Shown piece after piece: positions 7,587 through 15,985 of a stretch of DNA of 36,951 bases; position 1 is the first letter of the stretch, and the number at the start of each line of letters is the position of its first letter. The notes under the pieces were generated by a model, which had not been told where the DNA came from, ran no database searches, and saw nothing but the letters and a program-made list of their open reading frames with translations. The stretch covers positions 1 to 36,951 of the forward strand of contig DXBC01000022.1 in the NCBI GenBank assembly GCA_019116745.1. Direction: 5' to 3'. Position numbers and translations under genes: made by a program. The DNA comes from Candidatus Lachnoclostridium stercorigallinarum. GTDB taxonomy: Bacteria; Bacillota; Clostridia; Lachnospirales; Lachnospiraceae.

Positions 7587-8396
7587 ATGACAGAGATAAA
7601 TATTGCAATCGCTGATGATAATCCGCAGACTTTGAACCTGCTTGGAGATATTCTGGAGCAGGAAGAGGACTTTCATGTCGTGGGAAAGGCGGAAAATGGG
7701 GAAGACGCCTACAACATGATTGTGAAGACCAGGCCGGATGTGGTGCTGCTGGACATTATTATGCCCAGACTGGACGGAATTTCCGTCATGGAAAAGGTGA
7801 GAAAGCAGAGCGGTCTGGAAAAGATGCCCTCGTTTATCATGGTGACTGCCGCAGGAAGCGAGACCGTGACTTCAGAGGCATTTGCAAAAGGGGCAAACTA
7901 CTATATCATGAAGCCATTCAGCAAAGAAGCTGTGGTGGATAAGGTACGGCGTCTGGGAACGGGAACGGACGTGAAGGAGCCGCCTCTGGCAGGAATGCGG
8001 AAGGTAAAGCCCTATGTGAACCGGGAAGAGTACATTGCCCAGAACCTGGAGCATGATGTGACCCAGATGCTCCACGAAATCGGCATTCCCGCTCACATCA
8101 AGGGATATCAGTATCTGAGGGACGCCATTGCCATTTCCGTCCAGGAGCAGGATATGCTGACCTCTGTCACAAAGATCCTCTATCCCAGCATTGCGAAAAA
8201 GCACCGGACTACGCCCAGCCGGGTGGAGCGGGCTATCCGCCATGCCATCGAGGTGGCCTGGAGCAGGGGAAAGATGGACACCATCAATGAAATTTTCGGC
8301 TATACGGTGAGCAACGGAAAAGGAAAACCCACCAACTCCGAATTTATCGCGCTGATCGCCGACAAAATCCGTCTGGATTACAAACGTCTGCCATGA
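7587..8396 (+). CDS. spo0A: Spo0A, master response regulator of sporulation
   Basis: A 269-residue two-domain response regulator. The receiver domain (about 1-125) shows acidic residues D10-D11, the phospho-acceptor D56 in VVLLDIIMP, and the Lys of YIMKPF. The C-terminal Spo0A DNA-binding domain (about 155-269) includes YLRDAI, ITKILYP-type and [16 protein letters not shown] segments characteristic of this protein alone. Phosphorylated Spo0A binds TGnCGAA boxes and commits the cell to sporulation. The ATG at 7587 follows GAGGAGG by 7 bases; the open frame continues upstream to 7251 but has no ribosome site there. It is divergent from spoIVB, an unusual layout. Confidence 0.97.
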   Translation: MTEINIAIADDNPQTLNLLGDILEQEEDFHVVGKAENGEDAYNMIVKTRPDVVLLDIIMPRLDGISVMEKVRKQSGLEKMPSFIMVTAAGSETVTSEAFAKGANYYIMKPFSKEAVVDKVRRLGTGTDVKEPPLAGMRKVKPYVNREEYIAQNLEHDVTQMLHEIGIPAHIKGYQYLRDAIAISVQEQDMLTSVTKILYPSIAKKHRTTPSRVERAIRHAIEVAWSRGKMDTINEIFGYTVSNGKGKPTNSEFIALIADKIRLDYKRLP

Positions 8397-8414
8397 GGAT
8401 CCGAACGGATCTTT
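8397..8414 (+). terminator. Weak hairpin after spo0A
   Basis: A short stem GATCC/GGATC (8398-8402 with 8407-8411), extendable by G-U and A-U pairs, ends in only three T residues. It may be a weak terminator of spo0A. Confidence 0.3.
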
Positions 8415-8496
8415 CTCCCCGGGCAGACCGGGACCCATTTCTTTTCACACAGCTTCTTTTGTGAAAAAAAGGCTTTCTAATTTCCCTCCATTATTG

Positions 8497-8511
8497 TATA
8501 CTATAGATAAT
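8497..8511 (+). promoter_or_regulatory. Possible -10 region for glgA
   Basis: TATACT (8497-8502) and GATAAT (8506-8511) lie 45-60 bases before the glgA start in an AT-rich patch; no good -35 matches either. Confidence 0.3.
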
Positions 8512-8556
8512 GTAACCCGCGGTCTGACCGGGGTTGGGTAAAAGGAGGGTTATCTT

Positions 8557-10002
8557 GTGAAAAAGATATTGTTTGTTGCTTCTGAGGCGGTGCCGTTTAT
8601 CAAGACGGGAGGTCTGGCAGACGTTGTGGGTTCTCTCCCGAAATGCTTCGATAAGGAGTACTACGATGTGAGGGTGATGATCCCCAAATATCTCTGCATC
8701 AAAGAAGAATGGCGCAATCAGATGACCTACATCAATCATTTCTACATGGACTATCTGGGACAGAGCCGGTATGTGGGCATTCTGCAGTATGTTTACGACG
8801 GAATCACCTATTATTTCATAGACAACGAGGGCTATTTCTGCGGGCCCAAGCCGTATGGGGACTGGTATTTTGATCTGGAGAAGTTCTCCTTCTTCTGCAA
8901 CGCGGCCCTGTCCGCTCTTCCGGTGATCGGATTTCAGCCGGATGTGGTGCACTGCCACGACTGGCAGACGGGACTGATTCCCGTGTACTTAAAAGACCGG
9001 TTTCACGGCGGAGAATTTTTCCGGAATATGAAGTCTGTCATGACCATCCACAACCTGAAATTCCAGGGCGTCTGGGATGTGAAGACCATTCAGCGGTTCT
9101 CCATGCTGCCGGATTATTACTTTACGCCGGATAAGCTGGAGGCGTATAAGGACGGCAACCTGTTAAAGGGCGGCATTGTGTACGCGGACGCCATCACCAC
9201 TGTGAGCAATACCTACGCAGAGGAGATCAAGACTCCCTTCTACGGTGAAGGACTGGACGGCCTGATGAGAGCAAGGGCCAACAGCCTGCGGGGAATCGTA
9301 AATGGCATCGACTACGATGAGTTTAATCCGGAAACGGATAAGCTTATTGCCCAGAATTACAACGCGAAAAACTTCCGCAAGGAGAAAGTGAAAAATAAGA
9401 CGGCGCTTCAGCAGCAGCTGGGTCTGCCGGTAGATGAGAAAAAATTTATGGTGGGCATTGTGTCCCGCCTGACAGACCAGAAAGGACTGGATCTGATTCA
9501 GTGCGTTATGGACGAGATGTGCACCGACGATATGCAGCTGGTGGTCCTGGGAACGGGAGACGAGAAGTATGAAAATATGTTCCGCCACTATGACTGGAAG
9601 TACCATGACAGGGTTTCCGCTCAGATTTACTATTCCAATGAGCTGTCCCACAAAATTTACGCCGGCTGCGACGCGTTTCTGATGCCGTCCCTGTTTGAGC
9701 CCTGCGGACTGTCTCAGCTCATGGCCCTGCGGTACGGCACGGTGCCCATTGTACGTGAGACCGGCGGCTTAAAGGATACGGTGGAGCCCTACAATGAATA
9801 CGAGAGCAGAGGAACCGGATTCTCCTTTGCCAATTACAATGCTCATGAGATGCTGGGAAGCATTCAGTACGCCAAATACGTTTACTATAATAAGAAACGG
9901 GAGTGGAACAAGATCATCGATCGGGGAATGGCAAAAGACTTCTCCTGGAACACTTCCGCCCAGAAATATCAGGAGCTTTACGACTGGCTGATCGGGTATT
10001 AA
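8557..10002 (+). CDS. glgA: Glycogen synthase (ADP-glucose type, GT5)
   Basis: A 481-residue bacterial glycogen synthase. It transfers glucose from ADP-glucose to the end of an alpha-1,4-glucan. Signatures include the N-terminal ADP-glucose loop KTGGLADVVGSLP (residues about 16-28), HCHDWQTGL, the interdomain segment SRLTDQKGLD, and the C-terminal FEPCGLSQL.A..YGT.PI..ETGGL.DTV block of GT-B enzymes. The start is GTG 8557, set by AAAGGAGG about 8 bases upstream and by the family N-terminus M-K-I-L-F-x-x-S-E. Other glycogen genes (glgB, glgC, glgP) are not in the window, so it is not in a full glycogen operon here. It probably supplies a storage polymer, which suits a sporulating cell. Confidence 0.95.
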   Translation: MKKILFVASEAVPFIKTGGLADVVGSLPKCFDKEYYDVRVMIPKYLCIKEEWRNQMTYINHFYMDYLGQSRYVGILQYVYDGITYYFIDNEGYFCGPKPYGDWYFDLEKFSFFCNAALSALPVIGFQPDVVHCHDWQTGLIPVYLKDRFHGGEFFRNMKSVMTIHNLKFQGVWDVKTIQRFSMLPDYYFTPDKLEAYKDGNLLKGGIVYADAITTVSNTYAEEIKTPFYGEGLDGLMRARANSLRGIVNGIDYDEFNPETDKLIAQNYNAKNFRKEKVKNKTALQQQLGLPVDEKKFMVGIVSRLTDQKGLDLIQCVMDEMCTDDMQLVVLGTGDEKYENMFRHYDWKYHDRVSAQIYYSNELSHKIYAGCDAFLMPSLFEPCGLSQLMALRYGTVPIVRETGGLKDTVEPYNEYESRGTGFSFANYNAHEMLGSIQYAKYVYYNKKREWNKIIDRGMAKDFSWNTSAQKYQELYDWLIGY

Positions 10003-10076
10003 TCTGCAGGGCGACTCTCTTTGGAAGAGAAACCGTGTGTTACCGGATCTGCGGATCGGAGATGACGGAGAAGAAC

Positions 10077-10538
10077 ATGACAATCTGGATGGAATTGCTG
10101 AACAATCAGGTGCTGATGAGCGCAGTGGTGGGCTGGGTGGTGGCCCAGGTGCTAAAAACTATTATAGACTGTGCCTTAAACAAGGGTTTTTCCCCGGAGC
10201 GGCTTTACGGCTCCGGAGGAATGCCCAGCTCTCACTCGTCTACGGTATGCGCTCTGGCCACGGCCACGGCGTACTGCCGCGGCCTGGGATCGGCGGAATT
10301 TGCCATCTGCTTTGTGCTGGCGGCGGTGGTGATGTATGACGCCATGGGAGTCCGCCGGGAGACAGGAAAACAGGCGAAGCTGCTGAATTTGATTATGGAA
10401 CAGGATTTTTTTAAGTTTGACAATGAACTGTTTCAAAAGAGACTGAAGGAGTTTGTAGGGCATACTCCCCTGCAGGTGGCGGCGGGAGCTGTGCTGGGAA
10501 TCCTCCTTGCAATGGGGATGGAATATCTGTATGTCTGA
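10077..10538 (+). CDS. Divergent PAP2-family membrane protein (YuiD/DUF212-like)
   Basis: A 153-residue membrane protein with 3-4 hydrophobic segments (about 8-28, 55-75, 75-95, 130-150). It has the family hallmark SGGMPSSHSSTV (about residues 42-53) followed by DAMGVRRETGKQA, as in the YuiD/DUF212 group, which is distantly related to PAP2 phosphatases and vanadium haloperoxidases. The precise reaction is unknown; a lipid-phosphate role is often guessed. GGAG six bases before ATG 10077 favours this start over the in-frame ATG at 10062. It lies 74 bases after glgA and ahead of maf on the same strand, and could be cotranscribed. Confidence 0.8.
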   Translation: MTIWMELLNNQVLMSAVVGWVVAQVLKTIIDCALNKGFSPERLYGSGGMPSSHSSTVCALATATAYCRGLGSAEFAICFVLAAVVMYDAMGVRRETGKQAKLLNLIMEQDFFKFDNELFQKRLKEFVGHTPLQVAAGAVLGILLAMGMEYLYV

Positions 10539-10542
10539 AGGG

Positions 10543-10572
10543 AAAGGCTGTGGAAATGGCTCCATGGCCTTT
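10543..10572 (+). terminator. Possible weak terminator/attenuator before maf
   Basis: A 12-bp stem (10543-10554 with 10561-10572, two G-U pairs) has a 6-base loop and is followed by the moderately T-rich TTTGCTTTCGTTC. It may reduce read-through into maf. Confidence 0.35.
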
Positions 10573-10604
10573 GCTTTCGTTCAGAGAGAAGAGGAGAGAG
10601 ACTG

Positions 10605-11192
10605 ATGAGAATTGTACTGGCGTCCGGGTCGCCCAGACGCAGGGAATTGATGGAGCAGATTGGAATCCGGACGGAGGTTATGCCCAGCTCGGTGGAGGAA
10701 CGGGTGACGTCGGATATTCCCGATCAGGTGGTTCTGGAGCTGTCAGGCCAGAAAGCGGAGGATGTGGCGGAAAAGACGGAGGGCCGGGACGTTCTGGTAA
10801 TCGGCGCGGATACGGTGGTCGCTTCGGAGGGCCGGATTCTGGGGAAACCTGGCTCGGTGGCGGAGGCGGGGGAGATGATCGCTTCTCTGGCAGGAAAATG
10901 CCATCAGGTGTATACGGGAGTGACGCTGATTTACCGGGATCCTTCGGGAGAGATGAGGCGAAAGGCCTTTGCCGAGAGAACCGATGTGTACGTCTATCCT
11001 ATGGATGAAGAGGAAATCCGGGGCTATGCCGGCTGCGGAGAGCCTATGGACAAGGCGGGGGCCTACGGGATCCAGGGCCGCTTTGCCGCATACGTAGAGA
11101 AGATAGACGGTGACTACAATAACGTGGTAGGGCTTCCGGTAGGGAGGCTGTATCAGGAGATCAAAGAATTGACAGGAGGATGGAACGCATGA
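10605..11192 (+). CDS. maf: Maf-family nucleotide pyrophosphatase
   Basis: A 195-residue Maf protein. Members hydrolyse nucleoside triphosphates (dTTP/UTP or modified nucleotides) to the monophosphate and have been linked to septum control. The N-terminal LASGSPRRRELM, central IGADTVV...LGKP, and C-terminal PMDKAGAYGIQG...VEKIDGDYNNVVGLP blocks are all present and in order, and the length is standard. GAGGAGAG precedes the ATG by 7 bases. The stop TGA overlaps the start of the next gene in ATGA (11189-11192), so the two are translationally coupled. Confidence 0.93.
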   Translation: MRIVLASGSPRRRELMEQIGIRTEVMPSSVEERVTSDIPDQVVLELSGQKAEDVAEKTEGRDVLVIGADTVVASEGRILGKPGSVAEAGEMIASLAGKCHQVYTGVTLIYRDPSGEMRRKAFAERTDVYVYPMDEEEIRGYAGCGEPMDKAGAYGIQGRFAAYVEKIDGDYNNVVGLPVGRLYQEIKELTGGWNA

Positions 11193-11971
11193 TTAAACTG
11201 GTGGTAACGGATATTGACGGAACACTTCTGCTGGAGGGGACGCATTCCCTGGATCCGGAATATTTTCAGGTGATCAGCCGGCTGAGAGAGAAGGGAATGC
11301 AGTTTGCGGCAGCCAGCGGAAGGCACTGGAAGAGCATTGATCAGCTTTTTGAGCCGGTGAGGGACAAGATTTTTTATATTGCGGACAACGGGGCCTATCT
11401 GGGCACCAGCAAGAGAGAACTGTTTGTCCACACTCTGCCCAGGGAGACAGCCATGGATATTATCCGTGAGGCCAGAAAACTGGACGGTGTGGAGGTGGCT
11501 GCCAGCTGCGTGAACAAGGCCTATATGGAAATCCAGGGAAGAACCTGGAAATGGCTCCAGGAAGGATATCAGTATAATATGCAGATCATCGACGATCTGA
11601 CGAAGGTGGAAGAAGGGATCATCAAGCTGGCTCTGGACTGTCCTTTCCATGTGGATCAGATTGCGGAGGAGTTCCGGAAAAAGTACGGAGATAAGGTGAA
11701 AATGGCAGTGTCCGGAGACACCTGGCTGGACATTATTCCCCAGGAAACCAGCAAAGGGGCATCAGTGAAGGAGCTTCAGGAGAGTCTGGGCATCAGTCCG
11801 GAGGAGACCATGGCTTTCGGAGACCAGCTCAACGATCTGGACATGCTGGAACAGGCATATTACAGCTATGCTGTGGGAAATGCCAGAGAAGAGGTGAAGA
11901 AGGCGGCCAGATTTCAGGCGGACCGCAATGACCGGAACGGAGTTCTGAAGGTACTGAAAACCCTGATCTGA
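11189..11971 (+). CDS. Cof-type HAD-superfamily phosphatase
   Basis: A 260-residue HAD hydrolase of the Cof/IIB class (sugar-phosphate or flavin-phosphate phosphatases). Motif I is TDIDGTLL near the N-terminus (nucleophile Asp), motif II is AASGR, the Lys is in ETSKGASV, and motif IV is FGDQLNDLDML. The cap domain lies between motif II and the Lys, as in class IIB. The substrate cannot be read from sequence. The start is ATG 11189 in the ATGA overlap with maf; AGGAGG lies 9 bases upstream, while the in-frame ATG at 11180 touches that site and is unlikely. Confidence 0.88.
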   Translation: MIKLVVTDIDGTLLLEGTHSLDPEYFQVISRLREKGMQFAAASGRHWKSIDQLFEPVRDKIFYIADNGAYLGTSKRELFVHTLPRETAMDIIREARKLDGVEVAASCVNKAYMEIQGRTWKWLQEGYQYNMQIIDDLTKVEEGIIKLALDCPFHVDQIAEEFRKKYGDKVKMAVSGDTWLDIIPQETSKGASVKELQESLGISPEETMAFGDQLNDLDMLEQAYYSYAVGNAREEVKKAARFQADRNDRNGVLKVLKTLI

Positions 11972-12071
11972 CGGACGGGACCCAGGAGGAAAAAACAGAT
12001 ACTGGCAGTGGAATTTCCGCGGAAAGTATGGTATCTTCTTAGTAGACATCACAGAAAAAGGAGTTTCGCGG

Positions 12072-13037
12072 ATGAAATGTTTCAATAGATGGAAATGGCT
12101 GGCAGCCATTGCTGCCGTTTCCGCAGTGCTGGCAGGCTGCCAGGGAGGGATTCCTATTATTTCCCGGGTCCGGGAAGTGGAGGGCTATCCGCTGGATCAG
12201 GCTATGATCGTGGCTGCCACAGAGAAAAACCGTTATGAAAATGCTTATACGGAGGATTTCTGGCAGGTGGTTCTGGATGAAGAGGGAACGACGTCCCGGA
12301 CATTCTTTCTGAAACAGGTGGAGCAGTTCCTCCGGGAGATGAAGACGGTCAGTCTGATGGCGGAAGAACAGGGAATCCAGCTAAACGGGGAGGAACAGAG
12401 TCTGGTGAACCAGCTCTCCCAGGAGTATTTTGAAGGGCTGACAGCGGAGGACATTGCCTATATGGGCATTACCCTGGAGGATGTTCAGACCATGTACGGT
12501 GATTACTGTCTGGCCAGCAAGACGGTGACGGAGCTGACAAAGGATGCGGATCTGGAGGTAAGTGACAGCGAGGCGAAGGTCATTGATCTGCAGCAGATTG
12601 AAGTCTGGGATGAGGAGACAGCTAATTCGGTTCTGGCCCTCACTCAGGAAGAGGGAGCGGATTTTGCCAGAATAGCCGGGGAGTATTCTGTAAACCCGGA
12701 GATTGAATGGCAGCTGGCCAGGGGAGAGGCGGATGCCGCTCTGGAAAACGCTGCCTTTGCCCTTCAGACCGGAGAGGTGAGCGGGGTGATCCAGTCCGGT
12801 CAGGTCTTTTACATTATAAAATGCATCAATGATTACAACGAGGAAGCGACGAGAGAGCGGAAGGGAGAGCTGGAGCTTTTAAAGAAAGAACAGGCGTTTC
12901 AGGTCATTTATGATGAGTTTGCCCAGGACCATGTGGTGAGCTTTGGAGAAGATTTCTGGGACGGCATGGATTTTTCCGACGGAGGCTGTACCACCACCAA
13001 TTTCTTTGAGCTGTACCGGGAGTATTTTCCGGAGTAA
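12072..13037 (+). CDS. PrsA/parvulin-like lipoprotein (putative peptidyl-prolyl isomerase)
   Basis: A 321-residue predicted lipoprotein. A positively charged start, a hydrophobic stretch (residues 9-20) and lipobox VLAGC (C23) indicate export and lipid anchoring. After an alpha-helical N-region, residues about 165-265 resemble a parvulin (PpiC) domain: DFARIAGEYSVNP, ENAAFALQTGEVSGVIQSG and VFYIIKCI follow the 'F..A..yS', 'aaf.L..GevS.pv' and 'y.iIk' pattern. The usual GGDLG segment is missing, so isomerase activity is uncertain. In Firmicutes PrsA helps fold exported proteins. AAAAGGAG precedes ATG 12072. It follows the HAD gene by 100 bases on the same strand. Confidence 0.75.
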   Translation: MKCFNRWKWLAAIAAVSAVLAGCQGGIPIISRVREVEGYPLDQAMIVAATEKNRYENAYTEDFWQVVLDEEGTTSRTFFLKQVEQFLREMKTVSLMAEEQGIQLNGEEQSLVNQLSQEYFEGLTAEDIAYMGITLEDVQTMYGDYCLASKTVTELTKDADLEVSDSEAKVIDLQQIEVWDEETANSVLALTQEEGADFARIAGEYSVNPEIEWQLARGEADAALENAAFALQTGEVSGVIQSGQVFYIIKCINDYNEEATRERKGELELLKKEQAFQVIYDEFAQDHVVSFGEDFWDGMDFSDGGCTTTNFFELYREYFPE

Positions 13038-13073
13038 AGACGTTGCGGGATAGAGCAGGGGAAAGAGACAGAT

Positions 13074-13571
13074 ATGGTAGCGTTGAGGATCGGTGACATC
13101 AGGGGGTTTACCTCCCGCCTGTTTGTGCGGGAGACCTTTGACCATATGCTGGTGCGGGAGGCCCGGGTGGTGACGTACAATTCATTCACCATCGACGGGA
13201 GGATCCGGCCGGGATTCTACACAAAAGATGAGCTGGAGGCGGGAGATATCGGGGAATATTCCTCGTGGAAAGTGATCCGCCCCCTGTGTTTTGCCCTGAT
13301 TAAGGGAAAGAAGCTGCCGGGCAGCTTTCAGATTGAATTTGCCGCCAGTCCGGAGATGACAGAGCGCTTTGTATCGGAGGCCGGAGGAAGCTGGAGGCCG
13401 GAGATGATCAAAGGACTTTATCTGGGGGTCCGCTATGAAAACGGCGGGCTGCTTTGCGTCACGGGAATGTCCATGGCGGTATTTACCCTGGACCGGTCCC
13501 TGGAGCAGATGTGGGATGATGCGGTGAAAGCATTCCTTAAAAAGAATGAGATCATATATTCAGAAGAATAG
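13074..13571 (+). CDS. Small conserved cytoplasmic protein of unknown function (DUF5721-like)
   Basis: A 165-residue soluble protein with no signal peptide or membrane segment. It begins MVALRIGDIRGFTSRLFV and contains a conserved-looking YNSFTIDGRI and SSWKVIRPLCFALIKGKKLPGSF core. From memory this matches a clostridial family listed as DUF5721; I could not search it. No catalytic motif is evident. It sits 36 bases after the PrsA-like lipoprotein and 17 bases before the sugar kinase, probably in one transcript. The ribosome site is GGGGAAAGAGA, weaker than its neighbours'. Confidence 0.7.
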   Translation: MVALRIGDIRGFTSRLFVRETFDHMLVREARVVTYNSFTIDGRIRPGFYTKDELEAGDIGEYSSWKVIRPLCFALIKGKKLPGSFQIEFAASPEMTERFVSEAGGSWRPEMIKGLYLGVRYENGGLLCVTGMSMAVFTLDRSLEQMWDDAVKAFLKKNEIIYSEE

Positions 13572-13588
13572 AGCTAGGAGGAAGGACA

Positions 13589-14476
13589 ATGAAGGTATTG
13601 AATTATGGGTCGCTGAACATTGACAATGTGTACAGCGTGGATCATTTTGTCAGAGGAGGAGAGACGCTTTCGTCATCGAAAATGGAGATTTTCAGCGGCG
13701 GAAAAGGGTTAAATCAGTCCATCGCCCTGGCAAAGAGCGGGGCGGAGGTCTGGCATGCCGGAGCCGTAGGCGAGGGCGACGGAGAATTTCTGCTGGATAT
13801 GATGAAGGACGCGGGGGTAAATGTCAGTCTGGTGTCCCATGTGGAAGGAAAGACCGGACATGCTATCATCCAGAGAGACGGCGCCGGCCAGAACTGCATT
13901 CTGCTCTTTGGCGGAGCCAACCAGAAAATCACAAAGGAGCAGGTGGATCAGGCCATGGAGCACTTTGAAGAGGGAGATTTCCTGGTGCTTCAGAATGAGA
14001 TCAATGAGATCGCCTACATAATGGAAAAGGCCCATGAGAAGGGAATGAAGATTGTGCTCAATCCTTCTCCCATGGACGGGAAGATCGCCGGGTATCCCCT
14101 GGAGTATGTGGACTATTTCCTGTTAAACGAGATTGAGGCGGGAGATATCTGCAAGACTCAGGGAGAGGGGGAGGAGCTTCTGGAGAAGCTGTCCGCCATG
14201 TTCCCGAAGGCAAAAATCGTGCTGACCCTGGGAGGGGACGGCTCCATGTACAAGGACGGGGATCTGGTGCTGAAGCAGCCCATTTACCGCGTTCCGGTGG
14301 CGGACACCACGGCGGCGGGAGATACCTTCACCGGCTTCTTCATCGGCGGTCTGATGCAGGGAGAGGACGCAAAGACAGCTCTGGACCATGCGGCAAAGGC
14401 GGCGGCCATCGCCGTATCCCGGCCGGGAGCAGCTCCGTCCATTCCGGACAGAAGCGAGCTGGAAAAAGAGATTTGA
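13589..14476 (+). CDS. PfkB-family sugar kinase, ribokinase-like
   Basis: A 295-residue PfkB carbohydrate kinase that phosphorylates a sugar with ATP. The N-terminal signature FSGGKGLNQSIALAKSGA (around residue 36), the NPSP segment and the C-terminal DTTAAGDTFTGFF motif (catalytic Asp in AAGD) match ribokinases closely. The length is typical. The substrate is probably ribose or a related sugar or nucleoside, but no transporter or sugar isomerase accompanies it. AGGAGGA lies about 7 bases before ATG 13589. A strong terminator follows. Confidence 0.88.
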   Translation: MKVLNYGSLNIDNVYSVDHFVRGGETLSSSKMEIFSGGKGLNQSIALAKSGAEVWHAGAVGEGDGEFLLDMMKDAGVNVSLVSHVEGKTGHAIIQRDGAGQNCILLFGGANQKITKEQVDQAMEHFEEGDFLVLQNEINEIAYIMEKAHEKGMKIVLNPSPMDGKIAGYPLEYVDYFLLNEIEAGDICKTQGEGEELLEKLSAMFPKAKIVLTLGGDGSMYKDGDLVLKQPIYRVPVADTTAAGDTFTGFFIGGLMQGEDAKTALDHAAKAAAIAVSRPGAAPSIPDRSELEKEI

Positions 14477-14526
14477 TGAAACATTGAGAAAACTTTGAGA
14501 AAAAAGGCTGGGCCTTAAATAAAATT

Positions 14527-14579
14527 ACCGGCAGGATCCATCTGTTTCCCGGGGAAACGGATGGGCCTGCCGGTTTTTC
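14527..14579. terminator. Terminator between convergent kinase and aminopeptidase genes
   Basis: A long interrupted stem has outer arms ACCGGCAGG (14527-14535) and CCTGCCGGT (14566-14574) and an inner stem around 14538-14564, and is followed by TTTTT. An A-rich stretch on the left side lets it act on the minus strand too. Confidence 0.88.
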
Positions 14580-14602
14580 AGTTTTCCTGCAAATGAAAAA
14601 TC

Positions 14603-15922
14603 TTACTCCTCAAAGGCAAAGCTCTCGCTGTCTGTGATGTGGAGATTGGTGCGGTAGAAGGCGGTGAGAGCGTCCACCATATACTGGGAATCCCGGATGC
14701 CCGCCGTCTCGTAGGAGGAGTGCATGGACAGCTGGGGAAGTCCGATGTCTACGGTGTGCATGGACACCTTCTGAGAGGAAAGGTTTCCCAGAGTACTTCC
14801 CCCCACGCTGTCGCTGCGGTTGGCAAAATACTGGACAGGAACGCCCGCATCCCGGCAGATGCCGGCAAAGACAGCGCAGCTGATGCCGTCGGTGGTGTAT
14901 TTCTGGTTGGCGGAGAATTTGATCACGATGCCCCGGTTCATCCAGGTGCAGTTTTCCGTGTCCGTTTTCTCCGGATGGTTGGGGTGAACGGCATGGGCGT
15001 TGTCGCAGGAGACCATAAAGCTGCCGGCCACGGCGCGGCGGTAGTCTTCCCCGTCAAAGCCCAGGCCGTCGTTGATCCGTCTCAGCACATCCCGCAGGAA
15101 GGTGGAGCAGGCGCCCTGCTTGGTGCCGGAACCCACTTCCTCGTTGTCGAAGCAGGCGTAAACGGTGACGCAGCGGTCGTTTTTCCCCTGAATCATGGCC
15201 TTTAAGGAGGTGTAGGCGCACTGAAGGTCGTCCAGCTTCGGGGAGGAGATAAATTCTTCCTTTGCTCCCCAGATGGACGGGGCGGTGCGGCTGTACAGAT
15301 ACATATCCATGCCCAGAATGCTGTCGGCGGAAACGCCCAGTTCCCCGGCGATCAGCTCCCGGTAGCTGTTTTCCCCGCACTCGCCGGCGGAGAACAGAGG
15401 AAGCATATCCACCTGCTTGTTGTAGGCAAACCCGTCGTTTATGTTCCGGTTCATGTGGATGGCCACGCTGGGAATGATCAGCAGATCCCGGTCAAAGGCG
15501 ATGAGACGGGAAGAGATGACATTCCCCTCCCGCACCAGCACCCGGCCGGCCAGGGATAAGGGGCGGTCCATCCAGGAGGAACAGATCATGCCGCCGTAGC
15601 CCTCCGTGTTCAGCTGAAGATAGCCGCCCTTTCCCTTCAGTTCCGCTTTCTCCTTCACCTTGAAGGTGGGGGAGTCGCAGTGGGAGGAGGTTACCTGAAA
15701 ATGGTAGTCGTCCAGTTTGCTTCCTATGCGAAAGGCGATGAGGGAGGAGCCGTTTCTGGTGGCGAAATAGGAGCCGCCTTTCTTTAGGGACCAGCGGTCC
15801 GTCTCCCGGAGCTCTTCAAAGCCGTTCTCCCGAAGCTGTCTGCCCATTTCATGGACAGCGTGAAAACAGCTGGGGCTTTTCTGGATAAAATCCAGCACTT
15901 CTTTTGCAGTTTCCTTGTACAT
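14603..15922 (-). CDS. apeB: M18-family aminopeptidase
   Basis: A 439-residue zinc aminopeptidase of family M18 (ApeB/aspartyl aminopeptidase type), which removes N-terminal residues from peptides in the cytoplasm. Visible metal and catalytic segments are TSSHCDSP (H81), PKLDDLQ (about 229-234), FDNEEVGSG (E261-E262), SCDNAHAVHPN and a C-terminal MHSSYE. The length is typical. The start ATG 15922 follows GGAGAGA by about 9 bases. It lies 63 bases after an amino acid permease on the same strand, with a palindrome between them, so permease and peptidase probably share a transcript. Confidence 0.92.
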   Translation of the reverse strand: MYKETAKEVLDFIQKSPSCFHAVHEMGRQLRENGFEELRETDRWSLKKGGSYFATRNGSSLIAFRIGSKLDDYHFQVTSSHCDSPTFKVKEKAELKGKGGYLQLNTEGYGGMICSSWMDRPLSLAGRVLVREGNVISSRLIAFDRDLLIIPSVAIHMNRNINDGFAYNKQVDMLPLFSAGECGENSYRELIAGELGVSADSILGMDMYLYSRTAPSIWGAKEEFISSPKLDDLQCAYTSLKAMIQGKNDRCVTVYACFDNEEVGSGTKQGACSTFLRDVLRRINDGLGFDGEDYRRAVAGSFMVSCDNAHAVHPNHPEKTDTENCTWMNRGIVIKFSANQKYTTDGISCAVFAGICRDAGVPVQYFANRSDSVGGSTLGNLSSQKVSMHTVDIGLPQLSMHSSYETAGIRDSQYMVDALTAFYRTNLHITDSESFAFEE

Positions 15923-15950
15923 AAGTGAAATCTCTCCTTTCCATAAACAG

Positions 15951-15972
15951 CAGGCGGCCTGCAGGCCGCCTG
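15951..15972 (-). terminator. Palindromic hairpin between permease and aminopeptidase
   Basis: A perfect 22-base G+C-rich palindrome (CAGGCGGCCTG and its complement) lies between the permease stop and the aminopeptidase start. On the minus strand it is followed by CTGTTTATGG, a poor T tract, so it may be a partial terminator or an mRNA-stabilising hairpin rather than a full stop. Confidence 0.45.
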
Positions 15973-15985
15973 TAAATGTTATAAG

